From: Streptomyces daqingensis
GTDB lineage: Bacteria; Actinomycetota; Actinomycetes; Streptomycetales; Streptomycetaceae
Assembly: GCF_014645895.1 (NCBI RefSeq)
Contig: NZ_BMMP01000003.1
Span: 413,949-477,948, forward strand
DNA length: 64,000 nt
Reading direction: 5' to 3'
The notes under the pieces: generated by a model
Seen by the model: only the letters and a program-made list of their open reading frames with translations
The model's database searches: none
What the model was told of the DNA's origin: nothing
Program-made: the position numbers and the translations under genes
Shown: positions 29,697 to 38,062 of the stretch, in pieces
Position numbering within the stretch: the first letter of the stretch is position 1
How the letters are laid out: every line of letters starts with the position of its first letter

Positions 29697-30653
29697 TCAG
29701 CGGGAGTTGGGTACCGGCAGTCCGCACGCCCTTCGGGCCTTGGTCAGCTGCTCCTCGGGGTCGCCCAGCGCGCTCCACGGCATTCGCGCGGCGTACGGCC
29801 CCATGGCGGCGAAGACCGGCCGGGCCTCGAACTCGCACTGCGCCATGAGCAGTGCGTGTGCCAGGTACGACAGGTCGATGACCGGGGTGAACTCGTAACC
29901 GGCGACCTCGGGAAGCCAGTGCTGGTAGGCACCCAACGCCGTGGCCTTCCACTGGGGTTGCTCCCAGGTGCGGCTCGCGAGCAGCGAGGAGGGGTCGTGC
30001 CCCTCGACGAGCGCCACGAGCGGCAGCAGCCGCAACGCCGAGGTCGCGGGGGCGCGTTGGCCGAGGAAGGCGGCGACGTCCCAGGCGGCGTTGGTCGAAC
30101 CGCCGTACCGGGCGAAGAAGAAGGACAGGAACCGGTGATGGGCCTCCCGGTGCCAGGGGTCGAGGCGGAGGATGTGGGAGAAGAGCGTCCAGGGGCCCGT
30201 CGGTGCGGTGAGGAGCCCCTGCGGTGCGGGGTCGCGGGGGCGCTGCAGACGGGCCAGCGACAGCTGGGTGACCCACGGTGTCGGGTCCCTCGGGGCCATC
30301 AGCGCGGCGCGCTGGCAGGCGGCGAAGGCGATGCGTCCGAGGTTGGGGGCGCGTCTGTCCTCGGTGTCGGCGGCCCTCAGGGCCCGCAGCGAGGCCACGC
30401 GTGCCCACAGCAGTGCGGCCTCCCTGCTCGGGTCCTCGGCCAGCCACCGCTCGGCGAGGTCGGAGTCGGCGGCCTCCGAGGCGAGCACGAGCGAGCGGTG
30501 TGCGCGCAGGCCGTTGTCCGTGCGGGCGTCCTTGAGCGCCTCGTTGGCGCTGAAGTAGCGGCCGGCCCGCACGTCCACGCAGGCGCGTGCCAGCTGGCGG
30601 TCATCGGCCGCCGGGTGCCACTGGTACTGCCCCTCGAAAAAGCCCGCGGTCAT
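29697..30653 (-). CDS. Conserved hypothetical helical-repeat protein
   Basis: 318 residues, soluble, mostly alpha-helical by composition, with SEL1/TPR-like spacing (ARACVDVRAGRYFSANEALKDAR, LASEAADSDLAERWL, ALLWARVASLRALRA, FAACQRAALMAPRDPTPWVTQLSLARLQ). The HILRLDPWHREAHHRFLSFFFARYGGS segment (about 165-191) and C-terminal LARRACGLPVP-like end appear ordered. I do not recognise a named family; the tetratricopeptide look is inferred. The ATG at 30653 has GGAGAGC just upstream; the gene is preceded by a 600-bp non-coding region. Confidence 0.75.
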   Translation of the reverse strand: MTAGFFEGQYQWHPAADDRQLARACVDVRAGRYFSANEALKDARTDNGLRAHRSLVLASEAADSDLAERWLAEDPSREAALLWARVASLRALRAADTEDRRAPNLGRIAFAACQRAALMAPRDPTPWVTQLSLARLQRPRDPAPQGLLTAPTGPWTLFSHILRLDPWHREAHHRFLSFFFARYGGSTNAAWDVAAFLGQRAPATSALRLLPLVALVEGHDPSSLLASRTWEQPQWKATALGAYQHWLPEVAGYEFTPVIDLSYLAHALLMAQCEFEARPVFAAMGPYAARMPWSALGDPEEQLTKARRACGLPVPNSR

Positions 30654-31256
30654 GCTCTCCTGCCGAATCTGCCGTCTCCGCCGATGCCGCCCCCATGCGC
30701 ACAATTCGGGCAAGCCGAATTCGACCGGAACTCATCCAGTGCCTGGCAGCAACGCACACCCTACTCAGCGTCATGACGGACCGGAACCTCCGATCCGTAT
30801 CGCTATGGCAACGCTGCCCATTCCTCCCCACTTAGGTGTCTCCTCTGGGCCTCTAGAGGGGGTTGGGGTATGTGGTGAGCATATGTCAGCCCGCTGCTGC
30901 GCCAATTCGGCAGTGGCCGGCGCACATCCGGAGAGCCGAACACGCGTGGTGAGTACAGCGTTTTCGCGGAGTGGCCGAAGCGGGCGACTGCGACTTCGAC
31001 AGCGGTGCCGGGAGGGCTGTTCGAGTAGTAAGGGATTGCTGTTCCTTGAAAATCGAACTTTCCCTGCGTGGTTTTTCAGTTGCCGCCCGTCGGATAGGCG
31101 GTCGCGCTACGGGAATTCTCAGAGCGCTCTCAAGTTCCGGTGCCTCACGCGGCGGTCAGGGAGAGGGGTGCGGCGGAGGCTCCGGCGGCCGCGGCTCTCC
31201 GCCGGCGCCGCCGAGGCGGCGCGGGGAGGGGCCGCGGCCCGGAGCGTGCCGATCCG
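30654..31256. other. Long non-coding region with AT-richer core
   Basis: 603 bp without a supportable gene. It includes an inverted repeat AATTCGG (30703-30709)/CCGAATT (30715-30721), the palindrome CCTCTAGAGG near 30850, and an AT-richer stretch around 31020-31140, unusual for this chromosome. A tRNA-like look near 30970-31030 does not fold. It may hold the promoter of the hypothetical gene ending at 29697 or degraded sequence. Confidence 0.5.
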
Positions 31257-31949
31257 TCAGGGAATCGGCGGGACCGTCGGGCCTTCCTGGGCGAGAAGGT
31301 CCCGCGCGAACTGCTCCCACTGCGCGTACCGGTCCGGATAGGCCGACCTCTGAACGGCCTGGCACACCTCGCCGGGAGGCATCGTCTCCCAGCCCTGGAT
31401 CTGTATCAGGCCGGGATTGCTGCCGAACGGGGCGACGCCGTAGAAGGACTTGGAGGACGTGGGGACGTCCGTGATCTGCTCAGGCGTACCCCACCCGGTG
31501 CTGGGGCGCTGCTGGAAGATGCCCAGCGAGTCGTGGTCGACGGGCTCCGTGTAGTTGACGAACTTCGACTCCTGCATCGCCGTCATCAACGCGATGACCT
31601 GGCCCTGTTCGGGTATCTGCGCGCCCTTGCCCACGCCGATCACCGTCCGGGCGTTCGCCAGTTCCTCCGGTCCGAGGTCCGCCGGTGTCACGAACACCTT
31701 GTGCAACTCCGAGTCCGGGGCGTCCTGGAGCGCCCGGGCCGTCGCCCCGTCGACCTCGCCCGTGGTCTTGAGGCCGTGCTTCGCCTGGAACCACTCCAGG
31801 CCGTGCCCCGAGTCCTCGGCGGAGGCGGACGAGCCGGCCGTACCGGACTGGGAGGCGACGGCCGACGGGGCGGTGAGCAGGGTGCCCGCCGCGACGAGTG
31901 CCGCCGCTGCCGCGGCCGTCGCCCTCCTGCTCCGCATGGTGCGCTGCAT
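31257..31949 (-). CDS. Secreted peptidoglycan-binding / lytic transglycosylase-like protein
   Basis: 230 residues. An arginine-rich N-terminus plus hydrophobic core and ALA-type site (TAPSAVA, about 26-33) form a signal peptide. A PG_binding_1-like stretch (about 48-78: LEWFQAKHGLKTTGEVDGATARALQDA) is followed by a muramidase-like domain (about 95-225: VIALMTAMQESKFVN, HDSLGIFQQRPSTGWGTPEQITD, YAQWEQFARDLL). The QESKF glutamate is the probable catalytic acid. It likely cleaves or remodels the cell wall outside the membrane. The ATG at 31949 has GGGAGGAG just upstream, and a strong hairpin precedes the ribosome site. It is divergent from mgtC. Confidence 0.87.
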   Translation of the reverse strand: MQRTMRSRRATAAAAAALVAAGTLLTAPSAVASQSGTAGSSASAEDSGHGLEWFQAKHGLKTTGEVDGATARALQDAPDSELHKVFVTPADLGPEELANARTVIGVGKGAQIPEQGQVIALMTAMQESKFVNYTEPVDHDSLGIFQQRPSTGWGTPEQITDVPTSSKSFYGVAPFGSNPGLIQIQGWETMPPGEVCQAVQRSAYPDRYAQWEQFARDLLAQEGPTVPPIP

Positions 31950-31969
31950 GGTGCTTCTCCTCCCGTTGG

Positions 31970-31992
31970 GCGTGCGGAGGGAGTCCGCACGC
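31970..31992 (-). promoter_or_regulatory. 5' UTR hairpin next to ribosome site
   Basis: GCGTGCGGA (31970-31978), loop GGGAG, TCCGCACGC (31984-31992): a 9-bp perfect stem lying 5 nt upstream of the GGGAGGAG of the wall-hydrolase gene. It could control ribosome access. The longer leader does not clearly match the ydaO c-di-AMP riboswitch known before actinobacterial wall hydrolases. Confidence 0.4.
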
Positions 31993-32180
31993 GGTTCCGG
32001 AGCCTCTCCCGCTGCGGTCGTGCCGTTTCGGATTCCACTGCGGGCGGTCCGGGCCTGTACCCGCCACACGTGCGCGGCCGCCTCCCCGTATGACACGCCC
32101 CGGTGTGATGCGGGCCACTTCCGCTTTCGCGGCTCAGGTGCTGGTAGTTTCCGGACGAAACCATTCAAAAGGAGGCGCTC

Positions 32181-32966
32181 GTGCAGGAGTTGGCGGCTCC
32201 TCTGTGGGACGTGCAGAACAATCAGGGACTGCGGGAACTGGGCGAGCTGGGCCTCGCCCTCGTGCTCTCCACGCTCATCGGTTTCGAACGCGGCTCCCAG
32301 CAGAAGAGCGCGGGGCTGCGCACGCACGCCCTGGTGGGCATCGCCAGCGCTCTGATGATGCAGATCTCCCAGTTCGGATTCAGCGCCGTGCTGGGTGTGG
32401 AGAACGCCTCCTTCGACCCCTCAAGGGTCGCTTCGCAGATCATCACCGGTATCGGCTTCATCGGCGGCGGACTGATCTTCGTCAGCAGAGGAGCTGTCCG
32501 CGGTCTCACCACGGCCGCCACGGTCTGGCTCACCTGCGCGGTCGGCATGGCCTGCGGCGGCGGGCTGGCGCTGCTCGCCACGGTGACCACCGCGCTGCAC
32601 TTCCTCGTCGTCCGCGGCTACCCCCTGGTCGCCTCGCGGCTCGCGGCGGGAAGGACGCCGGCGCAGTCCGCGCTACGGCTGCGCTACCGCACGGGCGAGG
32701 CGTTGCTGCCGCAGCTGATGGAGATGTGCACGGAAAGGGGTTTCCGCATCCTGGGGGTCAGGGTCGACCGGCTGCCCCGCGCACCGCAGCGGGGCAGGTT
32801 CGGAACGACCGGCGAGGAACCCCTCGAAGAGGAGGCGGCGGAGACGGCCCGTGTCGTGCTGCGTCTGGAAGGCACCGCCGACGTACGGCAGATGGCGTCG
32901 GAGATGTTCAACACCCCGGGCGTCCTGGGCATGGACGTCTCGCTCGAAGCCGATCTCGACGAATGA
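32181..32966 (+). CDS. MgtC/SapB-family membrane protein
   Basis: 261 residues. An N-terminal membrane domain of about four spans (20-150) with the family motifs LIGFERGSQQKSAGLRTHALVGIASAL, ITGIGFIGGGLIF and AATVWLTCAVGMACGGG, then a soluble ACT-like C-terminal domain (about 170-258). MgtC proteins support growth in low Mg2+ and modulate membrane potential or ATP synthase in pathogens; in soil actinomycetes the role is open. The GTG at 32181 follows AAAAGGAGG, an excellent ribosome site. Confidence 0.92.
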   Translation: MQELAAPLWDVQNNQGLRELGELGLALVLSTLIGFERGSQQKSAGLRTHALVGIASALMMQISQFGFSAVLGVENASFDPSRVASQIITGIGFIGGGLIFVSRGAVRGLTTAATVWLTCAVGMACGGGLALLATVTTALHFLVVRGYPLVASRLAAGRTPAQSALRLRYRTGEALLPQLMEMCTERGFRILGVRVDRLPRAPQRGRFGTTGEEPLEEEAAETARVVLRLEGTADVRQMASEMFNTPGVLGMDVSLEADLDE

Positions 32967-33003
32967 GCGTGTGGGACGGGCTCGTGACGTGCTACGAAGA
33001 AGC

Positions 33004-34620
33004 ATGCCTGACGCCCCCCACCGCACCTCCGGTGACTCAGCAGTCCACGACGCCGTCATCGTCGGCGGAGGACACAACGGCCTCGTAGCCGCCGCCTATC
33101 TGGCCCGTGCCGGAAAGCGCGTCCTCGTACTGGAACGCCTCGGCAACACGGGCGGCGCCGCCGTGTCGACCCGGCCGTTCGCCGGCGTCGACGCGCGGCT
33201 GTCCCGCTACTCCTACCTGGTGAGCCTGCTTCCCCCGCAGATCGTCGACGACCTGGGGCTGCGCTTCGCGGTACGCAAGCGGAGCGTCTCCTCCTACACG
33301 CCCGCCGTACGCGACGGCAGGCGGACCGGCCTGTTCGTCGGCGGAGGCACCGCCCGCACAAGGGAGTCCTTCGCCCGACTCACGGGAGGAACGCGGGAGT
33401 TCGAGGCGTGGGAGGACTTCTACGCCATGACGCAGCGCGTCGCCCAGCGCGTATTCCCCACCCTCACCGGGCCTCTCCCCACCCGGGAAGAGCTGAAGGA
33501 GCGCGTCGGCGACGACGCCGCCTGGAGCGCGCTGTTCGAGCGGCCGCTGGGCGAGACCGTGGAGGAACGGTTCACCGACGACCTCGTGCGCGGCGTCGTG
33601 CTCACCGACGGCCTCATCGGGACCTTCAGCCACGCCCACGACCCGTCTCTGCTGCAGAACCGCTGCTTCCTCTACCACGTCATCGGCGGAGGCACGGGGG
33701 ACTGGGACGTCCCCGTCGGCGGGATGGGCGCACTCACCGAGGCACTCGCGGAGTCCGCGCGGGCGGCGGGGGCGGACATCGCCACCGGCCACACCGTGCT
33801 CCGCATCGAGACCGACGGGAACACCGCCGAGGTCCACTACCGCACGGAGGAGGGCGAGGGCAGCGTGCCGGCGCGCCGCGTGCTGGTCAACGCCTCGCCC
33901 GAGGCGCTCGCGGAGATGCTCGGAGAGACACCGGCGGACCGGGCCGGGTCCGCCGCCGGATCCCAGCTGAAGGTGAACATGCTGCTGCGGCGGCTCCCCC
34001 GCCTGAAGGACTCCGCGGTGGACGCACGGGAGGCGTTCGCCGGCACCTTCCACGTCGCCGAGGGCTACGAGCAGCTGGCCGACGCGTACCGGCAGGCCCA
34101 GCAGGGGACTCTGCCCGAGGTGCCGCCGTCGGAGCTGTACTGCCACTCGCTGACCGACCCCTCGATCCTCGGGTCCGAACTCGCCTCCGAGGGCTACCAG
34201 ACGCTTACGCTCTTCGGACTGCTCACGCCTCCCGAGTGCTTCGAGCCGTCAGCAGGGGACGGACAGGACGGCAAGGCGCTCAAGGAGATGGCACTGGCGG
34301 CGACCCTCGCCGAACTCGACGAGCACCTCCAGGAGCCGATCCGCGATTGCCTCGCCCTGGACGAGGACGGAAACCCCTGCATCGAGGCCAAGACCCCGAT
34401 GGACCTGGAGGACGAACTGCGCCTCCCCGGCGGGCACATCTTCCACGGCGACCTGTCCTTCCCCGTCGCCGGGGAGGGCACCGGGCGCTGGGGCGTCGAG
34501 ACCGCGCACGCCAACGTGCTGCTCTGCGGGGCGGGAGCCGTACGGGGCGGCGGAGTGAGCGGCATCGGTGGACACAACGCGGCAATGGCGGTACTGGAGA
34601 ACGAAGGAAACGACAAGTAG
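33004..34620 (+). CDS. FAD-dependent oxidoreductase, phytoene desaturase-like
   Basis: 538 residues. The N-terminal dinucleotide-binding fold reads DAVIVGGGHNGLVAAAYLARAGKRVLVLER (GxGxxG with the acidic end, about 16-45). The C-terminal VLLCGAGAVRGGGVSGIGGHNAA closes the FAD site, as in carotenoid desaturase/isomerase (CrtI/CRTISO, COG1233) proteins. No phytoene synthase is nearby, so a carotenoid role is not supported; similar stand-alone genes are widespread and uncharacterised (human homolog PYROXD2). The ATG at 33004 has only a weak purine stretch upstream. Confidence 0.87.
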   Translation: MPDAPHRTSGDSAVHDAVIVGGGHNGLVAAAYLARAGKRVLVLERLGNTGGAAVSTRPFAGVDARLSRYSYLVSLLPPQIVDDLGLRFAVRKRSVSSYTPAVRDGRRTGLFVGGGTARTRESFARLTGGTREFEAWEDFYAMTQRVAQRVFPTLTGPLPTREELKERVGDDAAWSALFERPLGETVEERFTDDLVRGVVLTDGLIGTFSHAHDPSLLQNRCFLYHVIGGGTGDWDVPVGGMGALTEALAESARAAGADIATGHTVLRIETDGNTAEVHYRTEEGEGSVPARRVLVNASPEALAEMLGETPADRAGSAAGSQLKVNMLLRRLPRLKDSAVDAREAFAGTFHVAEGYEQLADAYRQAQQGTLPEVPPSELYCHSLTDPSILGSELASEGYQTLTLFGLLTPPECFEPSAGDGQDGKALKEMALAATLAELDEHLQEPIRDCLALDEDGNPCIEAKTPMDLEDELRLPGGHIFHGDLSFPVAGEGTGRWGVETAHANVLLCGAGAVRGGGVSGIGGHNAAMAVLENEGNDK

Positions 34621-34702
34621 GCGCACGGAGGCGGTGCCGGGCCGGTGCTGCCCTCGTTGAGGGCGGCACGGCGAGGGGAACCCGACGGGCGCGGCGAGCG
34701 GA

Positions 34703-34727
34703 TGCCCGTGACCGCTGGTCACGGGCA
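34703..34727. terminator. Hairpin after the oxidoreductase gene
   Basis: TGCCCGTGACC (34703-34713), loop GCT, GGTCACGGGCA (34717-34727): an 11-bp perfect stem between the oxidoreductase stop and the permease start. Terminator likely; operator possible. Confidence 0.6.
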
Positions 34728-34825
34728 CAGTGCGGTGCCTTCGTCCGGGCGCGGGCGCCCGCCATGATGAGTCCGACGGGCGGGCCGGTACTGCCGTCGG
34801 CACAGACACCTTGAGGAGGACCTCG

Positions 34826-36265
34826 ATGGCCGGGCTCTGGAGCACGCAGGGTGTCCTGCGACGCAAACCCATCGAGCAGATCGGCGAGGGTGAGGACGGG
34901 GCCGCTCACCAGCTGACACGGGTGCTCAGCCTGTGGCAGCTGACGGCCATCGGCGTGGGCGGCATCATCGGTGCCGGCATCTTCACGCTCGCCGGCACCG
35001 TCGCCAACGGGAAGGCGGGGCCCGCCGTCCTGGTCTCCTTCCTCATCGCCGGGGTCGCCAGCGCCGCCGCGGCCCTCTCCTACGCCGAGTTCGCGGGCCT
35101 GATCCCCAAGGCGGGTTCCGCGTACACCTACGGGTACGCCGTTCTCGGCGAGATCGCCGGCTGGTTCATCGGCTGGGACCTCCTGCTCGAGTACACGGCC
35201 ATCGTCGCGGTGGTCGCGATCGGCATCTCCGGCTACTTCTCCTTCCTGGTGCAGCAGGCGGGCGCCGAGGTGCCCGCGTGGATGCTCGGTGCTCCTGGCA
35301 CCGGGGACGGGCACCGCGTCGACCTGTTCGCCGTCGTGCTCTGCCTGCTGATCGCCTTCCTGCTCAGCCGGGGCATGAAGAGCGCCGCCCGGTTCGAGAC
35401 CTTCGTCGTGGCGCTGAAGGTGCTGGTCGTCCTGCTCGTCGTCGTGGTCGGCTTCTTCTACGTCGACACGGCGAACTACGAACCCTTCTTCCCCTTCGGT
35501 GTCTCCGGCGCCTTCACCGGCGCGGCCACCGTCTTCTTCGCGGTCTTCGGCTACGACGCGATGAGCACGGCCGCGGAGGAGTCCCGGGACTCCCAGCGCC
35601 ACATGCCCAAGGCGATCATCTACTCGCTGGCGATCTCGATGGTGCTGTACGTGCTGGCCTGCCTCGTCCTGACGGGCATGCAGAACTTCACCGAGATCGA
35701 CAAGGAGAGCGGATTCTCCACCGCCTTCAAGTCGGTCGGCCTGTCCGGTATCGCGGACCTCATCGCGGTGGGCGCCATCATCGGCATCCTCACCGTGATG
35801 TTCACCTTCATGCTGGGCGTGACCCGCGTGTGGTTCTCGATGAGCCGCGACGGGCTGCTGCCGAAGTGGTTCGCCAAAACCCACCCGACGCGTCACGTGC
35901 CCACCCGCGTCACCTGGATCGTGGGCGTCGCCTCCGCCGCCATCGCGGGCTTCCTGCCGATCGAGCAGGTCGCCGAACTCACCAACATCGGCATCCTCCT
36001 GGCCTTCGTCGTGGTGTGCGCCGCGGTGATCGTGCTGCGCTATCGGCGGCCGGAGCTTCCCCGCACCTTCCGCGCCCCCGGCATGCCCTTCGTGCCGGCG
36101 ATCGGCGTGGGCTTCTCGCTGTGGCTGACGACGTTCCTGGCCTGGCAGACGTGGCTGCGGTTCGCCGTCTGGCTGCTGATCGGCCTGGTCATCTACTTCG
36201 GGTACTCCTACCGCCGTTCGGAGCTGGCCGGGCGGCCGCCGGAGACAGGCGTGGGCAAGGAGTAG
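34826..36265 (+). CDS. APC-superfamily amino acid permease (CAT-type)
   Basis: 479 residues with 12 or so hydrophobic spans. GVGGIIGAGIFTLAG (about 41-55) is the consensus first span of cationic amino-acid transporter-type permeases; SYAEFAGLIPKAGSAYTYGYAVLGE and FFAVFGYDAMSTAAEESRDSQRHMPKAI are further hallmarks. The front LRRKPIEQIGEGEDG is the typical actinobacterial leader. An ATG at 34826 with GAGGAGG upstream. It ends 10 bp before the alpha/beta hydrolase start, so the two may form a unit. Confidence 0.92.
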   Translation: MAGLWSTQGVLRRKPIEQIGEGEDGAAHQLTRVLSLWQLTAIGVGGIIGAGIFTLAGTVANGKAGPAVLVSFLIAGVASAAAALSYAEFAGLIPKAGSAYTYGYAVLGEIAGWFIGWDLLLEYTAIVAVVAIGISGYFSFLVQQAGAEVPAWMLGAPGTGDGHRVDLFAVVLCLLIAFLLSRGMKSAARFETFVVALKVLVVLLVVVVGFFYVDTANYEPFFPFGVSGAFTGAATVFFAVFGYDAMSTAAEESRDSQRHMPKAIIYSLAISMVLYVLACLVLTGMQNFTEIDKESGFSTAFKSVGLSGIADLIAVGAIIGILTVMFTFMLGVTRVWFSMSRDGLLPKWFAKTHPTRHVPTRVTWIVGVASAAIAGFLPIEQVAELTNIGILLAFVVVCAAVIVLRYRRPELPRTFRAPGMPFVPAIGVGFSLWLTTFLAWQTWLRFAVWLLIGLVIYFGYSYRRSELAGRPPETGVGKE

Positions 36266-36268
36266 CGT
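36263..36268 (+). promoter_or_regulatory. -10-like element inside permease stop
   Basis: TAGCGT, whose TAG is the permease stop codon, ends 7 nt before the hydrolase ATG. It would allow a leaderless start independent of the permease message; AAGGAG just upstream could alternatively act as a distant ribosome site. Confidence 0.35.
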
Positions 36269-36275
36269 CGGGCGT

Positions 36276-36998
36276 ATGAGTGAGGAAGTCAGCACCGTCT
36301 CCGTGAACGGCCTCCGAATCGCCTACCGCACCTGGGCGGAGGACAACGCGGAGGGCACTCCCGTCGTGCTGCTCCACTGCCTCGGCGAGGACGGCGAGGA
36401 CTGGCGCGGTCCGCTGATCAGCCGGCTCGCGGCCGCTCACCCGGTCTTCGCCCCGGACCTGCGAGGGCACGGCCGCAGCGACTGGCCGGGGGAGTACGGG
36501 CTGGACGCCGTCAGCGCGGACGTCCTCGCCTTCCTCGACGTGCTGGGTCTGGACCGCGTCATCCTCATCGGCCACTCCTACGGGTCGGTCGTCGCGGGCA
36601 TCCTCGCCGGGAAGCACCCGTCCCGCGTGGAGCGGCTCGTCCTCGAGGAGACACCCGCCATGCTGCCGCTGGACCCGCCGCGGGAGATCCGCGACAAGCC
36701 GGACGGGCCGCAGGCCTTCGACTGGGAGGTGCGCAGGCAGTTCGACCGCCAGCGCAACGACCCGGACCCGCGCTGGTGGGAGGGGCTCACGGAGATCACC
36801 GCTCCGACGCTGCTGATCGGCGGCGGTCCTTCCAGCCATCTCCCGCAGGAGGACATGGCGGTCATGGCGGAGCGCATTCCGGAGGCCTCGCTGGTCACCG
36901 TCGAGGACGCCGGCCACCTCGTGCACGAGGACAGGCCGGGGGAGTTCGCGGCCGCCGTGCAGACCTTCCTCGCGGGCGGTTCCCCCTCCGGCAGGTGA
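36276..36998 (+). CDS. Alpha/beta hydrolase
   Basis: 240 residues. A serine nucleophile in IGHSYGSVVAG (about residue 98), an aspartate after PTLLIGGGPSSHL, and the catalytic histidine in DAGHLVHEDRP (about 214) complete the triad; the oxyanion stretch LLHCLGEDGEDW replaces the usual HGxPG. DLRGHGRSDWPG is typical of the family. Substrate unknown. It lies 10 bp after the permease gene. Confidence 0.92.
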   Translation: MSEEVSTVSVNGLRIAYRTWAEDNAEGTPVVLLHCLGEDGEDWRGPLISRLAAAHPVFAPDLRGHGRSDWPGEYGLDAVSADVLAFLDVLGLDRVILIGHSYGSVVAGILAGKHPSRVERLVLEETPAMLPLDPPREIRDKPDGPQAFDWEVRRQFDRQRNDPDPRWWEGLTEITAPTLLIGGGPSSHLPQEDMAVMAERIPEASLVTVEDAGHLVHEDRPGEFAAAVQTFLAGGSPSGR

Positions 36999-37204
36999 CG
37001 TCCGGAGCGGTGCCCGCAGGTCAGCGGCCGCCGCGCAGGCAGGCAGCGGCAGCCCCTCCGCCTCGCCGGCGGTCCGGCACCGGAAGGTCCGCTACGACGG
37101 TCCGGCTTCGACGAGTCAGTCGCTGACGGTTTTCCCGTGCGGGGCAGTGGACACCCGTAGAGTGATAGTTGAACAGCAAAGCACTTCTGCGAGGAAGGTC
37201 CTTG

Positions 37205-37720
37205 ATGGCTGAGCCCGAAGGCACGGCGCTGGAGGAACTGCGTGTCAGGCGTGAGGCTGTGCGCACGCGTTACCTGCGAGACGGCGCGCAGCGACCGGCG
37301 ACCACGGCGCGCGGAGTCCACCACGTGGCTTTCATCTGCCGGGACGTCGAGGAGACCGTCCGCTTCTACCAGGACCTGCTCGGCTTCCCCCTCGTCGAGA
37401 TGGTCGAGAACCGCGACTACCGCGGTTCCACGCACTTCTTCTTCGACATCGGCAACGGCAACCTGCTCGGGTTCTTCGACTTCCCCGGCCACGACCATCC
37501 CCCCTTCACCGAGACGGTGGGCGGCGTGCAGCATCTGGCCCTGGCGATGGACGGCCCGGAGCACGCGGCGGCCCGCCGCGCCCTGGACGAGGCGGGCATC
37601 GAGTACGCCGGCCCGGACCGCGGCGTGGAGGAGAGCCTGTATCTGCGGGACCCCAACGGCGTCCCCGTCGAGCTGTACCGAGAGGACCTCGGCCTCTTCG
37701 ACGGCAACAAGATCGTCTGA
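37205..37720 (+). CDS. VOC-family (glyoxalase/dioxygenase-like) protein
   Basis: 171 residues, two beta-alpha-beta-beta-beta modules. GVHHVAFICRDVEETVRFYQDLLGFPLVEMVEN (about 37-69) and VQHLALAMDG...IEYAGPDRGVEESLYLRDPNGVPVELYRED (about 111-163) supply the metal-binding His and Glu. An HFFFDIGNGNLLGFFDFP strand matches glyoxalase-fold proteins annotated as lactoylglutathione lyase-like. The ATG at 37205 has GAGGAAGG upstream. TAGAGT at 37157-37162 may be its -10. Reaction unknown. Confidence 0.9.
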   Translation: MAEPEGTALEELRVRREAVRTRYLRDGAQRPATTARGVHHVAFICRDVEETVRFYQDLLGFPLVEMVENRDYRGSTHFFFDIGNGNLLGFFDFPGHDHPPFTETVGGVQHLALAMDGPEHAAARRALDEAGIEYAGPDRGVEESLYLRDPNGVPVELYREDLGLFDGNKIV

Positions 37721-37831
37721 CCTGCCCCCGTGTGCGGGCCCGGGGCGAACCGGGCCCGCACAGGCCTGTCGGGGCGCCGCCCGCGCTGGTTACGCTGATC
37801 GTCCGGACAGCGAGACGCGGGAGGATCGCAC

Positions 37832-38062
37832 GTGGCGGAGCGCACCGTGACCAGCACGGCGGTAAGGCCGGACCTCGACCTGACGAACGCCCGCTGGCAG
37901 TCGGGCACCCAGGAGATGGGCGGCGTGGAGATCGCCTTCGTCGAGGGCTGGATCGCCATGCGCAACGGCCGCACACCCGAGGTTCCGGCCGTGATCTTCT
38001 CCCCCGGGGAGTGGAACGCCTTCGTCCTCGGCGCGCGCGACGGGCGCTTCGACCTCACCTAG
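37832..38062 (+). CDS. DUF397 family protein (orphan)
   Basis: 76 residues. LDLTNARWQSGT...GGVEIAFVEGWIAMRNGRTP...AVIFSPGEWNAFVLGARDGRFDL is a DUF397 domain. These small actinomycete proteins normally sit next to an XRE/Scr1-type helix-turn-helix gene and some act as its antagonist; no such partner is next to this one. A GTG at 37832 with GGGAGG 7 nt upstream. The stop shares CTAG with the convergent helicase gene. Confidence 0.9.
   Translation: MAERTVTSTAVRPDLDLTNARWQSGTQEMGGVEIAFVEGWIAMRNGRTPEVPAVIFSPGEWNAFVLGARDGRFDLT

Noticed and set aside
30960..31030. Possible tRNA (GGAGTGGCCGAAGCGG and TTCGAGT)
   Set aside because: No pairing acceptor or T-arm could be formed.
31950..32180. ydaO-type c-di-AMP riboswitch before the wall hydrolase
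   Set aside because: Only a simple hairpin is visible; the conserved core of the riboswitch was not found by eye.
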